DNA of 64,000 nt from Chachezhania sediminis (GTDB lineage Bacteria; Pseudomonadota; Alphaproteobacteria; Rhodobacterales; Rhodobacteraceae), in the NCBI RefSeq assembly GCF_009765275.1, contig NZ_VOPH01000006.1, positions 1 to 64,000 of the forward strand. Direction: 5' to 3'. Made by a program: the position numbers and the translations under genes. Positions within the stretch are counted from its first letter, which is position 1, and every line of letters begins with the position of its first letter. Positions 37,463 through 47,332 of this stretch are shown piece after piece. A model generated the notes under the pieces. It saw nothing but the letters and a program-made list of their open reading frames with translations. It did no database searches and was not told the origin of the DNA.

Positions 37463-38515
37463 ATGCCATCCAAGACCGTTACCCGCGTTGCGGCCGTTGC
37501 CGGTGCCGTGCTCAGCCTTGGCATCATCGCCGGTGCCGTGGTGCTGGGCATACGCAACTATCGCCATTCCCAGATGAACCCCTTGTCCGACGACGCCTCT
37601 ATCGGCGCCGAGGTGATCCAGATCTCGACCTCCGTCCCGGGGCGGGTCAAGGTGCTGAACGTGCGGGAAAACGGCATGGTCCGGCAGGGCGACGTGCTGA
37701 TCGAGCTGGACGATGCTGCCTATGTGCTGGCGGTCGAGCAGGCCCGCGCGGACCTGGAGATCGCCTTGGCCGCGGGCAGCGACCAGGCCCGCAACATAGA
37801 GGCCGAGCGTGCCAATGCCGACATCGCCGCCGAACAGGTGGAACGGGCGCAGGCCAACCTGGAACTGGCGACCCAGTCGCTGGATCGTCTTCTGCCGATG
37901 GAACAGAAGGGATTTGTGTCGACCCAGCAGGTCGACGACGCCCGTACCCTGAAGCGCGGGGCCGAGGTCAGCCTGCGCGAGGCGCTACGCCAGCAGGATG
38001 CGGCGCAGGCACTGGTCGGCGACGAACAGGGTGCCGACGCGCTGATCCGCGCACGGCAGGCGGCGCTGGCCATTGCCGAACACGAATTGGAACAGACCGT
38101 GCTGCGGGCGCCGCGGGACGGCTATGTCGTGGGGGTGACCGTGGCGCCGGGCAACGTTGTGCTGGCGGCGGCGCCGCTGTTCACGCTGATCCCGGACGAC
38201 GACTGGCATGTCGACGCGAACTATACCGAAACCATCCTGCCGCAGATCACGGCCGGCAACTGCGCCACGGTCTTCGTGCTGTCGGACCGCCGGCGGCTGA
38301 TCCGCGGCAAGGTCGAAAGCATCGGCTGGGGCGTCAGTTCGAAGGACCTGATCAACCTGCCCATGGCCCTGCCCATCGTGCCGAAATCGCTGGAATGGGT
38401 GCGGGTGCAACAGCGATTCCCGGTGCGGGTGTCGCTTATCGATCCGCCGGCCGACCTTATGCGGGTCGGCGCCTCGGCCGTGGTGACCGTGCACCAGACC
38501 GATGACGACTGCTAG
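37463..38515 (+). CDS. HlyD/EmrA-family membrane fusion protein
   Basis: This 350-residue periplasmic adaptor is anchored by one N-terminal helix (about 12 to 30). It shows the two lipoyl-like halves (VPGRVKVLNVRENGMVRQGDVLIELDDAAYVLAVEQA and LRAPRDGYVVGVTVAPGNVVLA), with a long coiled-coil hairpin between them (about 85 to 200) and a beta-barrel C-terminal part. It links an inner-membrane FUSC-type exporter to an outer-membrane channel. The gene overlaps the FUSC gene by 14 bases. No TolC gene is adjacent on this strand; one is encoded at 45504-47006 on the other strand. Confidence 0.9.
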   Translation: MPSKTVTRVAAVAGAVLSLGIIAGAVVLGIRNYRHSQMNPLSDDASIGAEVIQISTSVPGRVKVLNVRENGMVRQGDVLIELDDAAYVLAVEQARADLEIALAAGSDQARNIEAERANADIAAEQVERAQANLELATQSLDRLLPMEQKGFVSTQQVDDARTLKRGAEVSLREALRQQDAAQALVGDEQGADALIRARQAALAIAEHELEQTVLRAPRDGYVVGVTVAPGNVVLAAAPLFTLIPDDDWHVDANYTETILPQITAGNCATVFVLSDRRRLIRGKVESIGWGVSSKDLINLPMALPIVPKSLEWVRVQQRFPVRVSLIDPPADLMRVGASAVVTVHQTDDDC

Positions 38516-40283
38516 CGCGCGGTCCGCGACGTCGCCGCTGCAGCGGTTGCTGGAACAGGCCTGGGCCGATCTGCAACCCTTCGAAGGGCGCATGGGCCAG
38601 ACCTGGCGGGTGGCGCTGCTGTGCGCGCTCGTGACCGGCACGGCGATGATCTATCACATCCCGGAAGCGTCGATCAGCTGTTACCTGATCATCTTCCTGA
38701 TGAAGCCGGATGCGGTGATGAACTGCCTGATGGGCGTCGGTCTGATCGGTCTCGCGTCCACCGTCGTGCTGCTGATGATCCCGGTGATCAACTTCAGCAT
38801 CGACAGCCCCGTGTTGCGGCTGGCGATCATGTTCGGCGCCTCCTATGTCTTCATCTTCCTCAGTTCGACAACGCCCCTGGGCGAACAGGCAGCTATCGTC
38901 GGCCTGATCGTGGCCTTCATCATGACGCTGGTCACCGACGTGCCAATTGGCGAGATCGCCGACAAGGGCCTGATGGCGGCGTGGAAGATGGCCTGCATGC
39001 CGATGGCGCTGATGGTGCTGTTCAACCTGTTCCTGGGCATCCCCGCGCATACCCATGTGCGCTCCCTGATCGCCACACGGCTGGACGCGGCGGCGGCCGA
39101 GGTCGAGGCGCCGGGGTCGTCGCACGCGATGCCGGAGCTTCTGGCCCAGGGCAATGACCCGTCGCTGCAACAGATGCTGCTGGTCCGCCTGCTGCATCTT
39201 GTCCCCCGCGCGCAATCGCGCTGGCTGAACGGTGCGCTGGAGAGCAGCTATCGCCTGATCCTGGCCGTGCAGGTCCCGCCGGGCGCGATGGACGCGGACA
39301 AGCGGACGGCGTTGGCGCCACAGATCCGGGACTACGCCGCGCAGGTCCGCCGCAAGGAAGTGCCAGCGGCGGTTACGCTGGACGAAGCCCTGCCGGGCCC
39401 GATCCGCGACGCGCTGACCGGACTGACGCAGGACGACGGCGGGGCCGATCCAAAGCCCGCGGCGCAGGTTCTGTTCGCGCACGATGCCTTCACCAACCCA
39501 CGCCACCAGCGCTATGCGCTGAAAACCTCGGTGGCGGCGATGCTGTGCTATCTGATCTATACCGGCATCCAGTGGGACGGGATCCATACCGCGCTGATCA
39601 CCTGCTATGTTGCGGCTCTGGGCACCACGGGCGAGACGGTGAGGAAACTGACCTTGCGGATCGTCGGCTGCCTGGTCGGCGCGGCCATGGGCTGTGCGGC
39701 GCTGCTGTTCGTCATGCCCTGGCTGACCTCGGTCGGCGGGCTGATGATCCTGGTCTTCCTGGCGGTCATGGTCGGCGCCTGGGTCGCGTCGGGCAGCGAG
39801 CGGATTTCCTATGCCGGTGTGCAGATCGCGCTAGCCTTCCTGCTGACCACGTTGAATGGCTTCGGTCCCAGCTTCGACTTCTCGCAGGCCGGCAACCGGA
39901 TCATGGGGATCCTGCTGGGCATCGTTGTGATCTATGTCATCTTCACCCAGTTCTGGCCGGCCAGCATCGCGGGCGAAATCCGCGAGAAGCTGGCGGACAC
40001 CATCGCGCAGCTGAAAGGGCTGGCAACCCGGCCCGCCACGGAACGCGAGACCGACATCGATATCTCGGCCGAGGTCTACAAGACCATGGCCGAGCTGGAG
40101 GAGAAGCTGTCGATGGCCGCCTTCGAACCCCGCCACCAGCGCGCCGATGCCGCAACGCTGCAGCGGTACGACACGATGCGGGCCGACCTGGGCCGGCTGT
40201 GCCGCGAGATCCGTTTGGATCGTCGGGTGCAGCCGGAGGTGGTCCAGAGGCTGTCGGACATGGAACGAGAGATTTCCACCTGA
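38502..40283 (+). CDS. FUSC-family inner-membrane efflux protein
   Basis: This 593-residue protein has the FUSC/AaeB duplicated layout: a block of five or six helices (about 40 to 175), a cytoplasmic domain (about 185 to 335), a second helix block (about 340 to 480) containing ALKTSVAAMLCYLIYTGIQWDGIHTALITCYVAALGTTGET, and a helical cytoplasmic tail. Such proteins export aromatic carboxylic acids or fusaric-acid-like compounds with the HlyD partner encoded just before. The conserved K-T-x-x-A-x-x-x-x-Y start of the second FUSC block and W-x-G-I/H-T-A-L-I-T are present. Confidence 0.88.
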   Translation: MTTASARSATSPLQRLLEQAWADLQPFEGRMGQTWRVALLCALVTGTAMIYHIPEASISCYLIIFLMKPDAVMNCLMGVGLIGLASTVVLLMIPVINFSIDSPVLRLAIMFGASYVFIFLSSTTPLGEQAAIVGLIVAFIMTLVTDVPIGEIADKGLMAAWKMACMPMALMVLFNLFLGIPAHTHVRSLIATRLDAAAAEVEAPGSSHAMPELLAQGNDPSLQQMLLVRLLHLVPRAQSRWLNGALESSYRLILAVQVPPGAMDADKRTALAPQIRDYAAQVRRKEVPAAVTLDEALPGPIRDALTGLTQDDGGADPKPAAQVLFAHDAFTNPRHQRYALKTSVAAMLCYLIYTGIQWDGIHTALITCYVAALGTTGETVRKLTLRIVGCLVGAAMGCAALLFVMPWLTSVGGLMILVFLAVMVGAWVASGSERISYAGVQIALAFLLTTLNGFGPSFDFSQAGNRIMGILLGIVVIYVIFTQFWPASIAGEIREKLADTIAQLKGLATRPATERETDIDISAEVYKTMAELEEKLSMAAFEPRHQRADAATLQRYDTMRADLGRLCREIRLDRRVQPEVVQRLSDMEREIST

Positions 40284-40449
40284 AGGTGACCATGCCTTTG
40301 CGACAGGAATTTGTGCCGCAGGTACACGCAAGGGAATCGAAGGTGCCGCATGCCTTGCCAAGGGTGGCTTTCACAAAACCGCTGCTATACTAATTCTGCC
40401 AGTGATTGCTAAACGATAGGCAGTTTTTCCGGAATTAAGGGGAAGTGGA

Positions 40450-41565
40450 ATGTGTACCTCGCTTGTCTATTTGGACACGTCGAACAAGGTCTATTTCGGC
40501 AGAACGCTGGAGTTGACTTCGGACCTGCCTTATCAGCTTGTCTACTATCCGGCGGGCCTTCCCTTTGCCTCGCATCTCGAAGGTCATGCGCCAACTGAAT
40601 ACAAGTCCGTTCACGGAATCCTGGCGGTGACCATGCCGGGCCGGATGCCCACGGCCGAAGCGCCGCTGGGCTATCAGGACCTGAAGGTGCTGGAAGGCAT
40701 GAACGATCAGGGCCTGACCTTCAGCCTCTTGTCCTATCCGGCCGCCGGCGGCAGCCAGGCCAAGGTTGAGACGACGCAGGCGGTGCTGTCGGCATCCGAC
40801 CTGGGCACCTGGGCCCTGGGCCAGTTCGCCACCGTGGCCGAGGTCAAGGACGCGCTGGCCGCCCAGCCCGTCCTTCTGGAGGCGCTGAAGCTGCTGGGCG
40901 GTGTCGAATCCCCGTTCCACTATGTCGTCCACGATGCGTCGGGCGCGTGTTTCGTCATCGAGTTCAACAAGGGCACGATGATGACCTACGACAACCCGGT
41001 CGGCGTTATGACCAACGGACCGGAATTCCCGTGGCACCTGACCAACCTCGACAACTACACCTTCCTGACGAATGTGGATCAGTCGAGCGGTACTTTCGGC
41101 AGCTACAAGGCCTCGCAACCCGATTCCGGGATCGCGACGGCGGGCCTGCCCGCATCGAATACCTCGGTCGGGCGGTTCGTGCGGGCGGCATACTATGCGC
41201 ATTACACCGAAAAGGCGGATACGCCGGACATGGCGGTGCTGACGCTGGCGCACATCATGAACAATTTCGACCGCCCCCGCGGTGCGACCATCGACTATCC
41301 GACCGAAGGCGGCGGGCACCTGGAAGTCGCGGGCCTGTCGCAGGGTGCGGACGAACCCTATGCCACCGAATATACCTGCTGGACCAACCTGTCGGACCTG
41401 GACCGCAAGCGGTTCTACCTGCGCACCTATCGCAGCCTGAACTATGCCAGCTTCGATCTGGCCCAACTGGCTGCGGCCAAGGGCCTGTTCGTCCTGCCGG
41501 TTACGCATCTGGACAACCTGTCCGGCGATGCAACCGAAATTCTGAAACAGGCCAAGGCCGCCTGA
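40450..41565 (+). CDS. Choloylglycine hydrolase-family Ntn amidase
   Basis: This 371-residue protein of the linear amide C-N hydrolase (choloylglycine hydrolase/penicillin V acylase) family becomes active when Met1 is removed to expose Cys2 (MCTS). Arg18 in FGRTLE, Asn in [13 protein letters not shown] and Asn in [15 protein letters not shown] agree with the catalytic frame. Position 21 is Glu where bile-salt hydrolases have Asp. There is no signal peptide, so it is cytosolic unless exported otherwise; Gram-negative relatives often carry a leader. A GGGGAAG Shine-Dalgarno precedes the ATG. Relatives cleave penicillin V, bile salts or acyl-homoserine lactones; the glutamate decarboxylase gene follows 73 bases later. 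Confidence 0.85.
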   Translation: MCTSLVYLDTSNKVYFGRTLELTSDLPYQLVYYPAGLPFASHLEGHAPTEYKSVHGILAVTMPGRMPTAEAPLGYQDLKVLEGMNDQGLTFSLLSYPAAGGSQAKVETTQAVLSASDLGTWALGQFATVAEVKDALAAQPVLLEALKLLGGVESPFHYVVHDASGACFVIEFNKGTMMTYDNPVGVMTNGPEFPWHLTNLDNYTFLTNVDQSSGTFGSYKASQPDSGIATAGLPASNTSVGRFVRAAYYAHYTEKADTPDMAVLTLAHIMNNFDRPRGATIDYPTEGGGHLEVAGLSQGADEPYATEYTCWTNLSDLDRKRFYLRTYRSLNYASFDLAQLAAAKGLFVLPVTHLDNLSGDATEILKQAKAA

Positions 41566-41638
41566 TCCAGAGCTGACGCCGCGATGCCCACCGGCGCCGG
41601 TGGGCGCCAGTCAACCCTTCCCATCATCGAGAGGCCCC

Positions 41639-43018
41639 ATGACCGATATCTCCGCAAGCGAAGACGACGAAGTCTACGGCTCGTCCACACTGTCCCGTGC
41701 CCTGCCGAAATCCCGGTTCCCCGCAGCCGAAAGCAATCCGCGCCGCGTCTTCACCGCCGTCAAGGACGAGTTGATGCTGGACGGGAACGCGCGCCAGAAC
41801 CTGGCCACCTTCTGCCAGACCTGGGAAGAGCCCGAGATCCACGAGTTGATGGATGCGTGCATCGACAAGAACATGATCGACAAGGACGAGTATCCGCAGA
41901 CCGCCGAGATCGAGGCGCGCTGCGTGCGGATGCTGGCCGACCTGTGGAACGCACCCGAAGGCCCGGCAACGGGCTGTTCGACCACCGGATCAAGCGAGGC
42001 GGCGATGCTGGGCGGCCTGGCGATGAAGCGCCGCTGGGAGGCCAGGCGCAAGGCCGAGGGCAAGCCCATCGACAAGCCGAACCTGGTCACCGGCCCGGTG
42101 CAGGTCTGCTGGCACAAGTTTACCCGCTACTGGGACATCGAACACCGCGAGATCCCGATGGACGATGGCCGTCTGCTGATGACGCCGGAAGAGGCGCTGA
42201 AGTACTGCGACGAGAACACAATCGGCGTTGTGCCGACGCTGGGCGTGACCTTCACCGGTGAATTCGAGCCGGTGAAGGCGGTCAGCGATGCGCTGGACCA
42301 GCTGGAAAAGGACACCGGTCTGGACATCCCGATCCATGTAGACGGGGCTTCGGGCGGGTTCCTGGCGCCATTCTGCGCGCCCGACCTGGAATGGGATTTC
42401 CGCCTGCCGCGCGTCCGGTCGATCAACGCCTCGGGCCACAAGTTCGGCCTGGCGCCGCTGGGTGTGGGCTGGGTCATGTGGCGGGAAGAGAAAGACCTGC
42501 CGGAAAGCATGATCTTCTGGGTCAACTACCTGGGCGGCAACATGAAGGACATTGCGCTGAACTTCTCGCGTCCCGGCGGGCAGATCGTGTGCCAGTACTA
42601 CAACTTCCTGCGGCTGGGCCGGGAAGGCTATGAAAAGGTGCACGGCGCCTGCTATGACACGGCCACCTTCTTGGCGAACGAGATCGCGGCCATGGGCCCG
42701 TTCGAGATCGTCTTCGATGGTGACCGGGCCCGCGGCATCCCGGCCGTGTCCTGGAAAATCAAGGACGGCACCGATCCGGGCTTCACTCTCTTCGATCTGG
42801 CCGACCGGCTGCGGGTGCGCGGCTGGCAGGTGCCTGCCTATACCTTGCCGGCAAACTGCCAGGACCGCGCGATCCAGAGGATCCTGGTGCGGAACGGGGT
42901 CAGCCAGGACCTGTGCGCCCTGCTGGTCGAGGATATGAAGGCTGCCCTTGATCATGTCGCGGCCCATCCGCGCAAGGAACCCCTGTCCGAGGCCGATGCT
43001 TCCGGCTTCCACCACTGA
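41639..43018 (+). CDS. gadB: Glutamate decarboxylase
   Basis: This 459-residue PLP enzyme converts L-glutamate to GABA and CO2, consuming a proton. The family sequence is unmistakable: [43 protein letters not shown] split by a residue or two, [16 protein letters not shown], and the PLP Lys in [22 protein letters not shown]. The length is standard. The ATG at 41639 has GAGAGG upstream. No GadC-type antiporter lies next to it; the following gene encodes an unrelated membrane protein. Whether it works in acid resistance or in GABA production cannot be told from the sequence. Confidence 0.95.
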   Translation: MTDISASEDDEVYGSSTLSRALPKSRFPAAESNPRRVFTAVKDELMLDGNARQNLATFCQTWEEPEIHELMDACIDKNMIDKDEYPQTAEIEARCVRMLADLWNAPEGPATGCSTTGSSEAAMLGGLAMKRRWEARRKAEGKPIDKPNLVTGPVQVCWHKFTRYWDIEHREIPMDDGRLLMTPEEALKYCDENTIGVVPTLGVTFTGEFEPVKAVSDALDQLEKDTGLDIPIHVDGASGGFLAPFCAPDLEWDFRLPRVRSINASGHKFGLAPLGVGWVMWREEKDLPESMIFWVNYLGGNMKDIALNFSRPGGQIVCQYYNFLRLGREGYEKVHGACYDTATFLANEIAAMGPFEIVFDGDRARGIPAVSWKIKDGTDPGFTLFDLADRLRVRGWQVPAYTLPANCQDRAIQRILVRNGVSQDLCALLVEDMKAALDHVAAHPRKEPLSEADASGFHH

Positions 43019-43076
43019 CGCACGAAACGGAATGGGGCGGCGACCGGTATCCAGCCGGCCCCGTCCCGGCGCAGTC

Positions 43077-43943
43077 ATGATGCACATGAAGACCATGGGC
43101 GCGGGGCGGTTCGTCACCTTCCGCAGCTATCACCGGGATGGCCGGCACGTGTTCTGGCGCGCGCGCCAGCACCGCAAGGGGCTGTTGCGCCATCCAGGCC
43201 AGAGGGTGGTGCCGTTCTGGCAGCTGCCGGCGTACAACTGGTGGACCGGCCTGTCCTTTTCGATCGGGTCATGCCTCTTCGCGCTGGGATCGATCCTGTC
43301 GCTGGTGCCGAACCCGCTCAGCGCGTTCCAGATCGCCATCGTCTTCTTCATGGGATCGATCCCCTTCACCACCGCCGGGTTCCTGCAGAACTTCCAGGCG
43401 GCGAACGGCACCGATTTCTCGCCCGATCCGGCAACGCCGCCGAAGCGGCTGCGGATCCTGGGCTGGCGGCCGCATGAGCTGGGCTGGTTGTCGACCGTCA
43501 CCCAGTTCGCGGGCACCGTGGCCTTCAACTTCAACACCGGCGACGCCATCCACCCGGCGTCGGAATGGTACATGCAGGACCTGACGATCTGGGTGCCCGG
43601 CATGATCGGATCGGTGCTGTTCCTTGTCTCTGGCTATCTGGCCTTCGTCGAGACCAGCCATGGCTGGTGGTCATGGAAGCCCCGCGATCTGGACTGGAAC
43701 ATCGTTTTCATCAACTTCCTGGGCTGCGTCTTCTTCATGGTCGCCGGGATCGCGGCCTTTGTGCCGAAGGGCAAGGAACCCGGCTGGATCCCGGACCTGG
43801 CGAATTTCCACCTGCTTCTGGGTGCGGTCTGCTTCCTGATCGGGGCGGTGCTGATGATGGTGGAAAGCCGCCGGACCGAGATCCTGGGCCAGCAGCCGCA
43901 ACCGGCCGGGACCGTGCCGGACCCGGTCTCAAATCGGGCCTGA
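43077..43943 (+). CDS. Multi-pass membrane protein, YrhK-domain-like
   Basis: This protein of about 288 residues starts with a basic segment and has six helices: two near residues 55 to 100, two near 145 to 195 and two near 210 to 280. The repeated pattern W-x-x-x-x-x-F-x-I-G-S-x-L-F-A-x-G-S and F-x-L-L-G-A-x-C-F-L-I-G-A resembles YrhK-type domains, but the identification is tentative. The start is one of three close ATGs (43077, 43080, 43086). It follows gadB by 58 bases and ends converging with the amidohydrolase gene, 53 bases away. Function unknown. Confidence 0.7.
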   Translation: MMHMKTMGAGRFVTFRSYHRDGRHVFWRARQHRKGLLRHPGQRVVPFWQLPAYNWWTGLSFSIGSCLFALGSILSLVPNPLSAFQIAIVFFMGSIPFTTAGFLQNFQAANGTDFSPDPATPPKRLRILGWRPHELGWLSTVTQFAGTVAFNFNTGDAIHPASEWYMQDLTIWVPGMIGSVLFLVSGYLAFVETSHGWWSWKPRDLDWNIVFINFLGCVFFMVAGIAAFVPKGKEPGWIPDLANFHLLLGAVCFLIGAVLMMVESRRTEILGQQPQPAGTVPDPVSNRA

Positions 43944-43996
43944 CGTCCGGCACGGGACCAAGGGCGCGCGGCCCCGAAGGGCGGGGGCTTGCTCGG

Positions 43997-45460
43997 TTAC
44001 AGCTGATTCCGGACGACCGCGCCGTCCTTCATGATCAGCGCCAGCGAGGACGCCGGATCGCCCAGCCAGTCCAGCCCGGTTTCCGGGTCGCCGTCGACCA
44101 CCAGCATGTCCGCCATCGCGCCGGGCCGGATCACGCCCAGCCGCCCGGGATAGGGCGCGCGTTCGCCCGACATCGCCAGCAGTTCGCCCGCATTGCCGGT
44201 GGCCATGCGCAGCGCCTCCAGCGGCGACATGAAGCGGGTCAACTTCGACAACTGCCGCCCCTGCGAGGCCGTGCCGGCCGGGTTCAGCAGGATGTCGGTC
44301 CCGAAGGCCATCTTGACGTTGTACTGCCGGCCCATCTCGAAGGCTGTTACCGTGCCGGCCTGTACCAGCTCCTGTTTTGCCCGGGCGGACGGCTCGGTCT
44401 TGGGGTTCGCGTCCTCGTCGTTCAGGAAGGGCTGGATGCTCCACCACACGCCGGCATCGGCCATCATGCGAACGGTTTCCTCGTCCGCCAGCTGACCGTG
44501 TTCGATCGACCGGACACCGGCCCGCAGGCAGCGCTGGATGCCTTCGGACGTATAGACATGGGCACAAACATAGGTGCCCCAGTCGGCTGCGGCCTTCACG
44601 GCGGTGCGCATCTCGTCCTCGAAGAACTGCACGCTGTCCAGCGGATCGTAAAGCGAGGTCACGCCGCCCCCGGCCATGATCTTGACCTGGCTGGCGCCCT
44701 TCATGAGCTGCTCGCGCGTCTTGCGCAGGACCATCGCATCGCCATCGGCGATCAGGGCCACGCCTTCCTTTTCGAACCGGTCGGCGGGGGTGTCGGGCAT
44801 CCGGGGGAGGGCGCTGAGCAGGCGGAAATCGCCATGCCCGCCGGTCTGGGTCAGCATTGCGCCGGACGGGAAGATCCGCGGCCCCCGGATCACGCCGCGG
44901 TCGATGGCCATCTTCAGCCCGAAGGCCGGGCCGCCCACGTCCCGCACGGTGGTAAAGCCACGCAGCAGCGTCGCGCCCGCCTGCTGTCCCGCGACCAGCT
45001 GGACGAAGTTGATGTCACCCATCAGCGCCGCCTGTTCGGTCACGCCGCACAGCGTCGCGTGCCAGTGCGCGTCGATCAGGCCCGGAATGACGGTGCGTCC
45101 GCCGCAATCGATGACGGTCGCGCCCTCGACGATGTCGCCCGCGGGGATCAGTGCCTCGATCCGGTTGCCCTGGACCAGGATGTTGCGACCGGCCTGGATC
45201 TCCAGCGTCTCGCCGTCGAAAAAGCGCAGGTTGGTCAGAACGACGGGGGGCTGTGCGCCCTGTGCGCGGACCTCGCCCGGGGCCAGGCCGAAACCGGCGA
45301 ACATGGCCATGACGGCCGCTGTTCCACCCAGCATCTGACGTCTGCTCAGGTCGGCCTCGACACGGCGGAAGGCGGCCTGAGTCTGGGGCGCGCCGCACAG
45401 ACAGGGGGAAAGTCCGACCTTGGGGTCAATCGCGTGGGCGTTGCTGCAGATCTGGCACAT
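43997..45460 (-). CDS. Metal-dependent amidohydrolase with Cys-rich leader and Tat motif
   Basis: This 487-residue protein is of the imidazolonepropionase/prolidase-like amidohydrolase group. The metal set is visible: DAHWH (His132, His134), a Lys for carboxylation in GASQVKIMAGGG, His in YVCAHVY, His in SIEHGQL and Asp in MAFGTDIL. The N terminus is unusual: MCQICSNAH plus CLC (Cys2, 5, 20, 22) precedes a twin-arginine motif SRRQMLGG and a hydrophobic stretch ending at VRAQ. So about 38 residues with four Cys stand before the Tat signal. A GAGGGAC Shine-Dalgarno supports ATG 45460. It lies 43 bases after the TolC-type gene in the same direction and may share its transcript. Substrate unknown. 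Confidence 0.85.
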   Translation of the reverse strand: MCQICSNAHAIDPKVGLSPCLCGAPQTQAAFRRVEADLSRRQMLGGTAAVMAMFAGFGLAPGEVRAQGAQPPVVLTNLRFFDGETLEIQAGRNILVQGNRIEALIPAGDIVEGATVIDCGGRTVIPGLIDAHWHATLCGVTEQAALMGDINFVQLVAGQQAGATLLRGFTTVRDVGGPAFGLKMAIDRGVIRGPRIFPSGAMLTQTGGHGDFRLLSALPRMPDTPADRFEKEGVALIADGDAMVLRKTREQLMKGASQVKIMAGGGVTSLYDPLDSVQFFEDEMRTAVKAAADWGTYVCAHVYTSEGIQRCLRAGVRSIEHGQLADEETVRMMADAGVWWSIQPFLNDEDANPKTEPSARAKQELVQAGTVTAFEMGRQYNVKMAFGTDILLNPAGTASQGRQLSKLTRFMSPLEALRMATGNAGELLAMSGERAPYPGRLGVIRPGAMADMLVVDGDPETGLDWLGDPASSLALIMKDGAVVRNQL

Positions 45461-45503
45461 CTTGGGTCCCTCGGTACGGTGAGCGTATTGCTTTGGTAAA
45501 AGT

Positions 45504-47006
45504 TTACTGGATGGCCCGGGCCGGCGAGGCGCGAGAGGTCATGTTCCCCAGCGAAAAGGCCAGGGTCGATGCCGCGATGAGTGCGGCGGTATGGGCATCG
45601 ACCTGCGCCAGCCGCGCGTCCAGCAGACCGTTTTCGGCGGCCGAGACGTCGGTCAGCGTGCCCAGCCCGTTGCCATAGGCCTCGAACGCGGCATCATAGG
45701 TCGTCTGGGCGGCGGCCCGCAGTGCGGTCGCCGCCTCGTAGGAGGCCAGCGAGGACTGCAGCGAATTGGACGCCACGATGATTTCCCGCGTGGCGGCATT
45801 GACGGTCTGCTCGTGGGCGGCGCTTGCGGCCGCGGTGGCGGCCTGCGCCTGCTTGCGGCGGTTTTCGCGGATGCGGCCGTCATAGATCGGGATCGAGGCA
45901 CCCACGACCACACCTGTGGTCGTCGACTGGAATTCTGCCCCGGGCAGGGTCCCTGTCTGGATCTGGCCGTTGTTCGCCGCCGCTACCGCACCCAGATAGA
46001 CCTTGGGCCGGAACGCGGCTTCGGCCGCGACCTCGTTCGCCTCGCTGGCTTTCACGCCGGCATAGCTGGCCAGCACGTCGGGTCTGCGCGACAGTGCCTG
46101 TTCGATCAGCTGGTCCGTGGGCAGTGCCCGTGCACGTGGCAGGCGGCGCGCGGCACTGTTGTCCACCTTCAGCTGCGACCGTGGTGACACGCCGACGGCG
46201 CCCAGCAGGTCCTGATAGCTGTCGCTTTCGCCGTCGCGCGCGGCGACCAGCCGGAACCGCGCCTGCGCGACGATCTGCTTGGCCTGCGCCACCTCGATCG
46301 ACGTCCCCAGACCGTTGGCATAGCGTGTTTCGGCCGCCTCCAGCAGCTTCTGGCTGTTGCTCAGGTTCTGCCCGGCGATGGACAGGTTCTGCTGGGCTGC
46401 GCCGTATTCGTAATAGGCGCGCGAGATGTTGTAGATCAGCGTCTGGTGCGTGCCGTTGAAGGCGACGTTGGCGGCAAAGGCATTCTGCTTGGCGGCAGTG
46501 CGCCAGGCCTGTCGTTCGCCGAAGTCGAACAGCAGCCATTGCAGCGCGATGTTCGGCACCACGGCATTCGAATGGGTGCTGATATAGTCGGTCCCGCCTT
46601 GCAGGTTGGTGATCGGGGTCACCAGATCCTGGTAACCGCCGATGACGTTGGCGGTGATCAACGGCAGGAAGGTGCCTTCGACCATGCCCTGCGCCGCCGC
46701 GGCCTGCCGCGCCTCTTCCCAGGCGATGCGGGTCGCGGGGTGGCTGCGCTGGCCCAGGTCGATCAGCTGCTGCAGGTCCAGCGCCTTGCCCGAACGGACC
46801 AGTTCGTCCGGGCTGGGCGTCCCGATCTCGCCCGAGACGGCGAAATTGTTGCCGCCCTGACCGCCGGGCCCCCAGGCCTGGTCGGGCGAGGAGGACACTG
46901 CCGGACCCTTGTCTTCGGAGCAACCCGCAAGGAACAGGGCCACGCCGGCCGCAATCGCGATCTTCACGGTTCCCGTGCGGGGTCGTTCCATTCCGGCCGC
47001 GGTCAT
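45504..47006 (-). CDS. TolC-family outer-membrane efflux lipoprotein
   Basis: This protein of about 500 residues has a lipoprotein signal ending VALFLAGC, then two copies of the outer-membrane efflux (OEP) repeat: long amphipathic helices such as ISRAYYEYGAAQQNLSIAG followed by ETRYANGLGTSIEVAQAK, and the second copy ending YGNGLGTLTDVSAAENGLLDARLAQ. It forms a trimeric outer-membrane channel. Starts at 47042, 47006 and 46991 are possible; 47006 has GGAACGAG upstream and leaves a good lipoprotein leader. It is the only TolC-type gene in the window and could serve the HlyD-FUSC pump at 37463-40283, although transcribed the other way. Confidence 0.88.
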   Translation of the reverse strand: MTAAGMERPRTGTVKIAIAAGVALFLAGCSEDKGPAVSSSPDQAWGPGGQGGNNFAVSGEIGTPSPDELVRSGKALDLQQLIDLGQRSHPATRIAWEEARQAAAAQGMVEGTFLPLITANVIGGYQDLVTPITNLQGGTDYISTHSNAVVPNIALQWLLFDFGERQAWRTAAKQNAFAANVAFNGTHQTLIYNISRAYYEYGAAQQNLSIAGQNLSNSQKLLEAAETRYANGLGTSIEVAQAKQIVAQARFRLVAARDGESDSYQDLLGAVGVSPRSQLKVDNSAARRLPRARALPTDQLIEQALSRRPDVLASYAGVKASEANEVAAEAAFRPKVYLGAVAAANNGQIQTGTLPGAEFQSTTTGVVVGASIPIYDGRIRENRRKQAQAATAAASAAHEQTVNAATREIIVASNSLQSSLASYEAATALRAAAQTTYDAAFEAYGNGLGTLTDVSAAENGLLDARLAQVDAHTAALIAASTLAFSLGNMTSRASPARAIQ

Positions 47007-47332
47007 CTCGGGGGCACTCGTTCCATCAGGCGGGAAATCCATCAATTTAAAATCGTTTTTACTTCAATACCCTTATGCAAGATCGCTTGGTGCGAATGCA
47101 AGATTCGGGGAACCTATCGTTCCGGTTGACCTTGGGGCCCGGTTCCCCGCGTGCGGGCCTCGGTTGCAGGTGGGCGCATGTCCGGGCAAGACCCGGCTGC
47201 CATCCCGTGCGGCGGGCAAGGGGGACAGACCGCAGCGGTCCCGTCGCAATGGCGTGTCGTCGCGCGGGCGGAACGCAGTCTTCCCAAGATCGGTCCTGTA
47301 CCATTCCCCGTGTCCTGGGGCGTGCGGCAGTG

